Shown here: positions 1-6,154 of the stretch, one piece after another
Position numbering within the stretch: the first letter of the stretch is position 1
Layout of the letters: each line of letters begins with the position of its first letter
DNA from: Chitinophaga pinensis
GTDB lineage: Bacteria > Bacteroidota > Bacteroidia > Flavobacteriales_D > Crocinitomicaceae
DNA length: 6,154 nucleotides
Assembly (NCBI GenBank): GCA_945868555.1
Contig: CAMBMC010000156.1
Span: 1 to 6,154, forward strand
Direction of reading: 5' to 3'
Program-made: the position numbers and the translations under genes
The notes under the pieces: model-generated
Database searches by the model: none
Seen by the model: only the letters and a program-made list of their open reading frames with translations
What the model was told of the DNA's origin: nothing

Positions 1-1
1 T

Positions 2-2140
2 AGCAACCCATTTAATATCGGTCTATCGGACTTTGAAGGTGGATTGGAACGCCGTATGTTCAATGGTTTTTGGGAACGCTATGAAATGGGGTTCTATCTT
101 TTTGATACCTTGGGAGTTTCATTGATTCAAGGCGTCGATGCCCAAAAGACGGATTACAGCGAATTTAATGAACTCATTACAGAGCATGGAGATCCGTCTG
201 AAATTGATCCACGCATCGTTTTTATCAAAGACTTCTCAGGGCAATTTAGTTACATCATTCATCAACGCATTACAAGTGAGAATGGCAACGCAGCAGTATT
301 CATCAGCACCTTAAAGTCAAAGAAAATACCTGAAGAAATAGGTTTTCCGCGCTTGTTGATTTCGTCTCGAGCCAAAGTGCTAGAGTCCTTGGAAAACTAT
401 TCTGTTGCGCGTTACCACAACGGACGGCTCATTACGAAGTACGGGGATTTCAATTATCCAGCAAAATCATTCCCCTTGCGTAAGTGGAAAAGAGACACAG
501 ATGGGTATTGCAATTACGATGGCTACAACCATTTCGTTCTCCGAAAATCAAACAACGATCTCATTGTCTTGTCAACAAAAAACACCGACTGGGTAACGCT
601 CTTGACCTCCTTCTCGTATCTATTTGGATTCTTTGGGATTCTTCTGCTACCCTTGTTCTTTCAGTTCAGTTACACACCATTCTTCAATAAAACATTGAGC
701 TTGGCGGTAAAAATTCAATTGTTGTTGATTGGATTGGTCTTTCTTTCACTCTTGGCTTTTGGCTGGGGGAGTGGCGTATTTGTCAGCAATCAGTACAATG
801 AATACACCAATGAGGTGATCGGAGAAAAGCTGGTTTCTGTAGAGATCGAGCTGCGCGGAAAAATTGGCAATGAGAATGCGGTGGGTATTTCAGAAAAGGG
901 GAATTACCTGGAAACAGTGTTGCAGCGGCTTTCAAAAGTGTTCTTTACAGACATCAATATCTACACAACCGATGGATTCCTCTTGGCTAGTTCGCGACCA
1001 AAAGTGTTCAATTCTGGCTTGATTGGAGAGCAAATCAATCCGCAGGCTTTATATGCATTAAAAATCAAGGACAAAAGTGAGTTCATTCATCAAGAAAGCA
1101 TCGGACAATTAAATTATGCCTCTGCGTATCTTCCTTTATATAACCAAAACGGGAAATTGATTGCGTATTCGAACCTTCAGCACTTTGGACAACAGACCGA
1201 ATTTGAAAATCAAATCCAACAGTTTTTGGTGTCTATCATCAATGTGTTTATGCTCTTATTGGCCATCACCATTGTACTTGCCATTTTCATTTCCAGTTGG
1301 GTAACGGCGCCTTTGCGTTTGTTGCAGGAAAGTTTTGCCCGCATGAAGTTTGGCACCTTCAACCAACAAATCGATTACGAAAAGGACGATGAAATTGGTG
1401 CCTTGGTAAAGGATTACAATCAGAAATTGGTGGAATTGGAATTTGCGGCCGAACAATTGGCGCGCAGTGAACGCGAATCTGCATGGCGTGAAATGGCAAA
1501 ACAGGTGGCGCATGAAATCAAGAATCCATTGACTCCGATGAAGTTGAGCGTTCAACAGTTGTTGCGTGTCTACGATCCGAATGATCCAGCTTCCGAAGAG
1601 AAATTGAAACGCGTGGTTGCGTCCATCATTGAGCAAATTGATGCCCTGACACACATCGCGAACGAGTTTTCCAGTTTTGCCAAGATGCCACGTCCACAGG
1701 AGGAAGCCATGGACCTTTTGCCATTGATCCAAAATGTATTGGAAGTGTTCCGTCAAGAAGGAGACTGCTACATCGAGTTGCGTTCTTTTGTTCGAGGTAT
1801 TGATGTCCGTGCCGACAAAGACCAGATGCTTCGCTTGTTCAACAACCTACTCAAGAATGCCATCCAGGCCATACCTGATTTGAGCAAAGGGGCCATCATC
1901 GTCATAGTTGAATTACGCGAGGGAATGTACAGCATTGAAGTCAAGGACAATGGCTCTGGAATTCCAGAAGAGCGGCGCGCGAAGATTTTTGTCCCCTATT
2001 TTACCACCAAAAGCACTGGTACCGGCTTGGGCTTGGCCATGGTGCGACAGATTGCCGAGAATCATGGGGGCTCGGTGAGCTTTGAATCCGAAACGGGCGT
2101 TGGGACATCGTTTATTGTTTCCTTGCCGAAGAACACCTAA
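2..2140 (+). CDS. NtrY-like membrane sensor histidine kinase, 5' end missing
   Basis: This is a two-component sensor kinase that would autophosphorylate a histidine and pass the phosphate to a response regulator not present here. The frame is open to the left edge, so the TTG at 44 is probably an internal codon and the gene is truncated; 712 residues are visible. In order: an N-terminal sensor region (to about 600), membrane segments near 600-665 and 701-784, a second extracytoplasmic region resembling a Cache/PAS fold (about 785-1222), a membrane segment at 1223-1303, a HAMP linker (about 1286-1450), the H-box AHEIKNPLTPMK with the phospho-acceptor His at 1511-1513, the N-box FNNLLKNAIQAI from 1838, DNGSGI at 1946-1963, GTGLGL at 2018-2035 and GVGTSF at 2096-2113. 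All catalytic boxes are intact, so it should be active. The H-box is closest in style to NtrY-type kinases. The ligand and partner regulator are unknown; a nitrogen-sensing role should not be assumed. Confidence 0.93.
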   Translation, partial: SNPFNIGLSDFEGGLERRMFNGFWERYEMGFYLFDTLGVSLIQGVDAQKTDYSEFNELITEHGDPSEIDPRIVFIKDFSGQFSYIIHQRITSENGNAAVFISTLKSKKIPEEIGFPRLLISSRAKVLESLENYSVARYHNGRLITKYGDFNYPAKSFPLRKWKRDTDGYCNYDGYNHFVLRKSNNDLIVLSTKNTDWVTLLTSFSYLFGFFGILLLPLFFQFSYTPFFNKTLSLAVKIQLLLIGLVFLSLLAFGWGSGVFVSNQYNEYTNEVIGEKLVSVEIELRGKIGNENAVGISEKGNYLETVLQRLSKVFFTDINIYTTDGFLLASSRPKVFNSGLIGEQINPQALYALKIKDKSEFIHQESIGQLNYASAYLPLYNQNGKLIAYSNLQHFGQQTEFENQIQQFLVSIINVFMLLLAITIVLAIFISSWVTAPLRLLQESFARMKFGTFNQQIDYEKDDEIGALVKDYNQKLVELEFAAEQLARSERESAWREMAKQVAHEIKNPLTPMKLSVQQLLRVYDPNDPASEEKLKRVVASIIEQIDALTHIANEFSSFAKMPRPQEEAMDLLPLIQNVLEVFRQEGDCYIELRSFVRGIDVRADKDQMLRLFNNLLKNAIQAIPDLSKGAIIVIVELREGMYSIEVKDNGSGIPEERRAKIFVPYFTTKSTGTGLGLAMVRQIAENHGGSVSFESETGVGTSFIVSLPKNT

Positions 2141-2191
2141 ACGTTTGGGTGGGATTGGCAAGATTCGACCCCGATGAGGTTACAAAACAGA

Positions 2192-2225
2192 GTGAGAGTG
2201 AAGTGTGAGAGCGATTCACTCCCAC
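2192..2225 (+). terminator. Candidate stem-loop after the kinase gene
   Basis: The arm GTGaGAGTGAA at 2192-2202 pairs with TTCACTCcCAC at 2215-2225. That gives 10 of 11 pairs with one A-C mismatch and a 12-nt loop. It begins 51 nt after the kinase stop codon. There is no T tract after the 3' arm, so it does not fit a classic intrinsic terminator. It could be a 3'-end processing or stability hairpin, or a chance pairing. Confidence 0.25.
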
Positions 2226-2272
2226 ATCCAGTCCAACTTTTCATGGGACTTTAAAGAGAATCCGCACATCAT

Positions 2273-2326
2273 CCATCAGCAAATACGACAATAGACGGCG
2301 CAAAAGGTAGACCGCTTCGCTGATGG
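2273..2326. repeat. 8-bp inverted repeat, CCATCAGC / GCTGATGG
   Basis: CCATCAGC at 2273-2280 is the exact reverse complement of GCTGATGG at 2319-2326, with 38 bp between them. The intervening segment also carries two similar direct copies, TAGACGG (2292-2298) and TAGACCG (2308-2314), 16 bp apart. The arms do not extend beyond 8 bp. It may be part of a decayed dispersed intergenic element; no function is assigned. Confidence 0.4.
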
Positions 2327-2358
2327 AACATAGAACATGGATCGAGTACTTTGTCTTT

Positions 2359-2393
2359 AATTACGAATTACGAATTACGAGTTATGAATTTGG
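2359..2393. repeat. AATTACG heptamer tandem repeat
   Basis: Three exact copies of AATTACG lie head to tail at 2359-2365, 2366-2372 and 2373-2379. They are followed by degenerate units AGTTATG (2380-2386) and AATTTGG (2387-2393). The period is strictly 7 bp, so it cannot be selected as in-frame coding repeats. From general familiarity, similar heptamer runs occur between genes in Bacteroidota genomes. Confidence 0.85.
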
Positions 2394-2400
2394 GTTGTCA

Positions 2401-2486
2401 AGTCCTAAAATCTTAGTCTTAAAATCCAAAAGTCCTTTGTCCATTGTCCATTGTCCCTTGTCTTTTGTCTCTTGTCTTTTGTCATT
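2401..2486. repeat. TTGTCYT/TTGTCCA heptamer tandem repeat
   Basis: The stretch 2431-2486 is eight consecutive 7-bp units in perfect phase: AGTCCTT, TGTCCAT, TGTCCAT, TGTCCCT, TGTCTTT, TGTCTCT, TGTCTTT, TGTCATT. The core TGTC is kept in seven of them and the last three bases vary among pyrimidines and A. Upstream, 2401-2430 shows eroded copies (TC steps spaced 6-8 bp). The array begins only a few bases after the AATTACG array, so two unrelated heptamer families sit side by side. Short tandem heptamers of this kind are known as intergenic filler in Bacteroidota and cyanobacteria; their role is not settled. Confidence 0.85.
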
Positions 2487-2509
2487 TTCCGCTTCTTTTT
2501 GTAATTTTA
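2478..2509 (+). promoter_or_regulatory. Possible Bacteroidota-type promoter for the protease
   Basis: TTTG at 2478-2481 is followed after 20 bp by TAATTTTA at 2502-2509. Bacteroidota sigma-A promoters are known for a -33 TTTG and a -7 TAnnTTTG about 20 bp apart; this matches except for the final G. Transcription would start near 2515, giving a leader of about 14 nt. The -33 element would come from the end of the heptamer array. The T-rich background makes chance matches likely. Confidence 0.3.
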
Positions 2510-2528
2510 ATCCGCTAAAACAGAAAAA

Positions 2529-2588
2529 ATGACAAAGTTATACTCTCTCCTGACTGCCATTTCCATCTCATTCACAGGATTATATGCT
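2529..2588 (+). other. Signal peptide of the metalloprotease
   Basis: The first 20 residues have a lysine at position 3, a hydrophobic and serine-rich core and a likely signal peptidase I site at LYA|Q (A20/Q21). There is no cysteine at +1, so it is not a lipoprotein signal. This directs the protein through Sec to the periplasm, consistent with later outer-membrane export by a type IX system. Confidence 0.8.
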
Positions 2589-5500
2589 CAAAAAAGCAAG
2601 TCAATCGAATTGCCAATGGAAGAGGTCTCCAGTGTAAATGCGCTGCCATTTGGTGCCGTTCAGATTCAGGCATCATCCTACCGATTGATGAAAATCGAGG
2701 TCTCTGAATTGTTGAATCAGTTGCAGGGAATTACATACAGAGAAGGGGAGATGAATGGTTCAGTTGGGCAAATTACTTTGCCTTATCCCGACGGGACGAG
2801 TCACGATTTTTCAGTAAAAAGAAATCAAACTTTACACCCAGAATTGAATGTGAAGTTCCCTGAGATCATGACCTTAGATGGGTATGCTCTGGACGGTACT
2901 GGCGCATTTGCCAAGTGGGACATTACACCGCAAGGGTTGCATGCGATGATCATGATTCCTGGGAAAAGTACTGTGTTTATCGATCCTTATTTGAAAGGAA
3001 ATACAGCGTATTATATCGTGTATGAAAAGGATGCCTTTATCACGGATAAACAAAAAGAATGTGGCGTAATCTCGGAAAGTAAAAATCCACCAAGTCCGTC
3101 GGTAAAATTAGCCTTTGGTACCTGTGCGTTGAGAACGTATCGATTGGCGCTTTCTGCAACTGGTGAATACACGGTATTTCACGGAGGGACAGTTGCATTG
3201 GCTCAGGCAGCTCAGGCCACGTCCATGAATCGCGTCAATGGTGTCTATGAAAAAGACATCGCGATTACCATGGTGATTGTTCCCAACAACAATTTGATTG
3301 TATATACGAGTACCACTACGGATCCATTTACCAATGGTGCAACCGGAACCATGATCAATCAAAATCAAACAACGTGTGACGGTCAAATCGGAAGTGCGAA
3401 CTATGACATCGGTCATGTTTTTGGAACCAATAGTGGGGGTCTAGCTGGACTTGGGGTAGTTTGCACCGGTGGACAAAAAGCTCGAGGAGTTACAGGAAGT
3501 TCAGCACCAATAGGAGATCCTTTCGACATCGACTATGTAGCTCATGAAATGGGACATCAGTTTGGTGGGAATCACACACAAAATAACAACTGCAACAGTT
3601 TAGCCGCAGCACGCCGTGAGCCAGGAAGTGCAAGTACCATTATGGGATATGCGGGTATTTGTGCGCCAAATGTGCAAAACAATAGCGACGATTATTTTCA
3701 CGGCTACAATTTGGGGGAAATAAGCGTTGAAATTCTTAGTGCTGGACATACGTGTGAGGTCATTACTGCTCTAAATAACGCGGCGCCAACTATAACATCT
3801 GCAGGAGGAAACATCTCGGTGCCGATTAGTACGCCTTTTATTCTAACGGGTGTGGCAACTGATCCAGATGGCGATGTACTCACTTATCTATGGGAGCAAA
3901 TGGACAACGAGGCTACGACGCAGCCTCCGGTAGCGACAGCAATTGGAGGTCCGAATTTCAGAAGCTTTGACCCAACAACAAATCCTTCACGCTATTTTCC
4001 AAATCTAGCTTCCTTGGCTTCAAATGGCCCATACACTTGGGAGGTTTTGCCATCTGTTGCGCGCGTTATGGATTTCCGACTGACAGTAAGAGACAATCAT
4101 GCCGTTGGAGCATGCAATGCCTATGCTGATGTAACAGTAACTACGGTCGCTGCGGCTGGACCTTTTGTCGTGACCTATCCAACAAATACAGGGATCACTT
4201 GGGGCTCAGGTTCAACGCAAACAGTGACATGGAGCGTTGCCAATACCACTGCGGCTCCCATTTCGTGTGCCAATGTGAAGATCTTACTTTCCTTAAATGG
4301 CGGCGTGACTTACCCGATAGTTCTTTCGGCAAACACACCAAATGATGGTTCACAAGCGATCACCGTTCCAAATGCATCTACAACAACCGCTCGTGTAATG
4401 GTGATGTCCATTGCAGGAACATTTTTTGATATTTCGAATAATAACTTTAACATTACTTGTGTGACACCAACAACACCCGCGTTTACAGCGCTTGGTCCTT
4501 TGTGTCAAAACGCAACTTCGCCAACTTTAGCTACGACATCCAACAACGGAATAACAGGAACATGGTCTGCGCCAATCAATACAAGTACGGTTGGGTCAAG
4601 TACCTATACATTTACACCAACATCGGGACTTTGCGCCTCAAATGCAACGATGAATGTGGTCGTAAATAGTCTTGTGACTCCTCAATTCACACAGATTTCT
4701 CCTATTTGTCAAAATGCCACAGCTCCAACATTACCTTTAACTTCCAACAACGGGGTTTCGGGTACATGGTCTGCGCCAATCAGTACATCAACAGCCGGCA
4801 CGACGACATATACATTTACGCCAACATCTGGACTTTGTGCGTCAAATTCTACAATGGTCATTACGGTGAATAGTCCAGTTGCCCCTGTCTTTACACAGGT
4901 TTCTCCGCTTTGCCAAAATGCAGCAGCACCATCCCTTTCAAGCACGTCCAACAATGGCATTTCGGGCACGTGGTCTGCTCCAATCAGTACATCAGCAGTG
5001 GGAACAACAACGTATACCTTCACACCAACGTTAGGACAGTGTGCATCGAATGCTACAATGAGTGTGGTCGTAAATAGCTCAGTGACCCCACAATTCACGC
5101 AGATTTCTCCGCTTTGTCAGAACGCAACAGCACCAACTTTAGCTACGACATCCAACAATGGAATAGCAGGTACATGGTCTGCGCCAATCAGTACATCAAC
5201 AGCGGGAATAACAACGTACACCTTCACACCAACGTCAGGACAGTGTGCATCGAATGCTACAATGAGTGTGGTCGTAAATAGCTCTTCAACTCCGCAATTC
5301 ACGCAGATTTCCCCACTTTGCCAAAATGCTACAGCTCCGATATTGTCTTCAACATCCAACAATGGAATAACAGGAACATGGTCGGGACCAATCAATACGA
5401 CAACTCCCGGAACAAGCACGTACACGTTTACACCAACTACTGGTTTATGCGCAGCGAATGCCACGATGAACATTGTTGTGAATCCTTCCGTAGTTCCAAC

Positions 5501-6154
5501 ATTTACACAGCAAACTCCTTTGTGCCAGAACAGTGCAGCACCGACTTTACCAACAACATCAAACAATGGAATTTCGGGAACGTGGTCATCACCAATTAGC
5601 ACGGCTTCAGTTGGAAACACAAGCTACACCTTTACCCCAACGTCGGGACAGTGCGTATCGAATGCTACCATGACCGTGCAGGTTACCGCGCCAGACGTAC
5701 CTGTTTTGAGTGCATCTCAACCTCTTTGTTATGGAGATGCAGCGGTTCTTGCCATAGCCTCAGGGAACTTAAACGGTGCGCAGCAATGGGAATGGTTTAG
5801 CGGATCGTGTAATGGCACTTCAATCGGTGTTGGAACCTCGATTAACGTAACTACATTAGTGAATGGAACCTACTATGCAATCGCCAATGGAAATGGATGT
5901 ACAAGTGCGAATTGCGCACAAATCGATGTGGTCGTTCCAGGTGTAATCAATACCAATGTCAATCAAACTGGAGCGACTTTGATGGCTGTAGCTACAGGAG
6001 TATTCTACCAATGGATTGATTGTGGGAATGGAAATATAGCTATTGTAGGTGCAACGAATCAAACATTTGCGCCAACATCATCGACAGGCAGTTATGCGGT
6101 GGTTCTCACCAATAGTACATGCAGTGATACTAGCTCATGTGTGCTTGTCGATCA
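2529..6154 (+). CDS. Secreted reprolysin-like (M12B) zinc metalloprotease with Ig-like repeats, 3' end missing
   Basis: This is a predicted exported endopeptidase. The ATG at 2529 is the first start after an in-frame TAA at 2508. Its context is A-rich (cagaaaaaatg) without a Shine-Dalgarno site, usual for Bacteroidota. No stop occurs in 1208 codons, so the gene runs off the window. Domains by residue: signal peptide 1-20; propeptide about 21-190, with ECGV at C178; catalytic domain about 202-412, with RTYRLALSATGEY at 202-214, zinc site HEMGHQFGGNH at 339-349 (H339, H343, H349 ligands, E340 catalytic) and Met-turn STIMGYAGIC around M372; a PKD/cadherin-like domain with TDPDGD, about 419-544; a second beta-sandwich with TVTWSV, about 545-643; six 68-residue repeats, 650-1057; an Ig-like module, 1058-1137; and a module with FYQWIDC, from about 1138. 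Family members usually end in a type IX secretion sorting domain, which would lie downstream. The active site is complete. The substrate is unknown; nutrient proteolysis or adhesion are inferences. Confidence 0.92.
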   Translation, partial: MTKLYSLLTAISISFTGLYAQKSKSIELPMEEVSSVNALPFGAVQIQASSYRLMKIEVSELLNQLQGITYREGEMNGSVGQITLPYPDGTSHDFSVKRNQTLHPELNVKFPEIMTLDGYALDGTGAFAKWDITPQGLHAMIMIPGKSTVFIDPYLKGNTAYYIVYEKDAFITDKQKECGVISESKNPPSPSVKLAFGTCALRTYRLALSATGEYTVFHGGTVALAQAAQATSMNRVNGVYEKDIAITMVIVPNNNLIVYTSTTTDPFTNGATGTMINQNQTTCDGQIGSANYDIGHVFGTNSGGLAGLGVVCTGGQKARGVTGSSAPIGDPFDIDYVAHEMGHQFGGNHTQNNNCNSLAAARREPGSASTIMGYAGICAPNVQNNSDDYFHGYNLGEISVEILSAGHTCEVITALNNAAPTITSAGGNISVPISTPFILTGVATDPDGDVLTYLWEQMDNEATTQPPVATAIGGPNFRSFDPTTNPSRYFPNLASLASNGPYTWEVLPSVARVMDFRLTVRDNHAVGACNAYADVTVTTVAAAGPFVVTYPTNTGITWGSGSTQTVTWSVANTTAAPISCANVKILLSLNGGVTYPIVLSANTPNDGSQAITVPNASTTTARVMVMSIAGTFFDISNNNFNITCVTPTTPAFTALGPLCQNATSPTLATTSNNGITGTWSAPINTSTVGSSTYTFTPTSGLCASNATMNVVVNSLVTPQFTQISPICQNATAPTLPLTSNNGVSGTWSAPISTSTAGTTTYTFTPTSGLCASNSTMVITVNSPVAPVFTQVSPLCQNAAAPSLSSTSNNGISGTWSAPISTSAVGTTTYTFTPTLGQCASNATMSVVVNSSVTPQFTQISPLCQNATAPTLATTSNNGIAGTWSAPISTSTAGITTYTFTPTSGQCASNATMSVVVNSSSTPQFTQISPLCQNATAPILSSTSNNGITGTWSGPINTTTPGTSTYTFTPTTGLCAANATMNIVVNPSVVPTFTQQTPLCQNSAAPTLPTTSNNGISGTWSSPISTASVGNTSYTFTPTSGQCVSNATMTVQVTAPDVPVLSASQPLCYGDAAVLAIASGNLNGAQQWEWFSGSCNGTSIGVGTSINVTTLVNGTYYAIANGNGCTSANCAQIDVVVPGVINTNVNQTGATLMAVATGVFYQWIDCGNGNIAIVGATNQTFAPTSSTGSYAVVLTNSTCSDTSSCVLVD
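4476..5699 (+). repeat. Six tandem 204-bp coding repeats (68-residue Ig-like units)
   Basis: The units start at 4476, 4680, 4884, 5088, 5292 and 5496, each exactly 204 bp with no indel. Each reads roughly PxFTxxxPLCQNA, then TSNNGIxGTWSxPI, then TYTFTPTxGxC, then NxTM and a VVVN-like strand. Invariant positions within a unit include C10, the TSNNG at 21-25, GTW at 28-30, YTFTPT at 44-49, C53 and M59. The two cysteines flanking a tryptophan suggest a small beta-sandwich with one internal disulfide. DNA identity is locally very high: 48 bp are identical between units 3 and 4 (5033-5080 and 5237-5284), and 35 bp between units 2 and 4 (4761-4795 and 5169-5203). Similar modules are common in large Bacteroidota surface proteins and probably act as spacer or binding stalk. 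Confidence 0.95.
5700..6154 (+). other. Two divergent Ig-like modules after the repeat array
   Basis: The first module (about 5700-5939) keeps the opening pattern of the array (PVLSASQPLCYGDAA) but then diverges, with WEWFSG, NGTYYA and GNGCTS. It looks like the Ig-like fold common in Bacteroidota adhesins. The second (about 5940 to the edge) has TLMAVATGVFYQWIDC and GSYAVVLTNSTCSD, a pattern often found just before a type IX C-terminal sorting domain. This suggests the protein may end soon after the window, but that end is not visible. Confidence 0.65.

Larger units (their letters stand above)
2141..2528. other. Non-coding gap between kinase and protease genes
   Basis: This 388-bp gap has no convincing gene. 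The first part (2141-2358) is mixed sequence with two inverted repeats, at 2192-2225 and 2273-2326. The second part (2359-2486) is dominated by two different 7-bp-period repeat arrays. The last 40 bp are T-rich and then A-rich and lead into the protease start. A 69-codon open frame at 2323-2532 merely translates the repeats and is not called as a gene. The gap length and the repeats argue against co-transcription of the flanking genes. Confidence 0.8.

Noticed and set aside
1256..1756. 166-codon minus-strand open frame opposite the kinase core
   Set aside because: It lies opposite the HAMP, H-box and adjoining coding sequence, which is clearly real on the plus strand. The antisense product shows no recognisable motif.
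2230..2250. Small hairpin AGTCC/GGACT
   Set aside because: Only 5 bp of stem with an 11-nt loop, expected by chance and without a T tract.
2323..2532. 69-codon plus-strand open frame in the intergenic gap
   Set aside because: It translates the two heptamer arrays and overlaps the start of the protease gene. There is no domain-like sequence and no start-site context.
3108..3416. 102-codon minus-strand open frame opposite the protease catalytic domain
   Set aside because: The plus strand encodes conserved reprolysin sequence here. The antisense frame is a shadow.
4709..5620. Two long minus-strand open frames (129 and 167 codons) opposite the repeats
   Set aside because: They mirror the 204-bp repeat. 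Because the period is a multiple of three, a frame free of stops in one unit stays open in all. The plus strand has a continuous recognisable protein.
4476..5699. CRISPR-like or mobile-element array
   Set aside because: The repeats are long, contiguous, in frame and protein-coding, with no spacers between units.

Overview
The window reads as chromosomal DNA from a member of the Bacteroidota, most likely a flavobacterial or Fluviicola-like lineage. This is inferred from protein style, not from a marker gene. The clues are a NtrY-like histidine kinase with two sensor regions, a secreted reprolysin-type metalloprotease followed by Ig-like modules of the kind found in type IX secretion cargo, an A-rich start context without a Shine-Dalgarno sequence, and intergenic DNA built from 7-bp repeats.

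Layout, all genes on the plus strand. Positions 2-2140 hold the 3' part of a membrane sensor histidine kinase whose 5' end lies before the window. Positions 2141-2528 (388 bp) are non-coding. They contain a candidate hairpin just past the kinase, an 8-bp inverted repeat, an AATTACG heptamer array, a TTGTCYT-like heptamer array and a possible promoter for the next gene. Positions 2529-6154 hold the 5' part of a very large secreted protein (1208 codons seen, no stop). Its order is signal peptide, propeptide, M12B-like zinc protease domain, two beta-sandwich-like domains, six tandem 68-residue repeats of exactly 204 bp each, and two further Ig-like modules. The C-terminus, where a type IX sorting domain would be expected, is outside the window.

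The two genes are separated by a long repeat-rich gap, so I see no evidence that they form an operon. The kinase probably ends its own transcription unit and the protease starts another. No RNA gene, CRISPR array, insertion sequence or phage gene is visible. No clearly new system is present. The points most worth checking are a possible cysteine-switch motif in the propeptide, the homogenised 204-bp repeat array, and the heptamer arrays that may supply the protease promoter.
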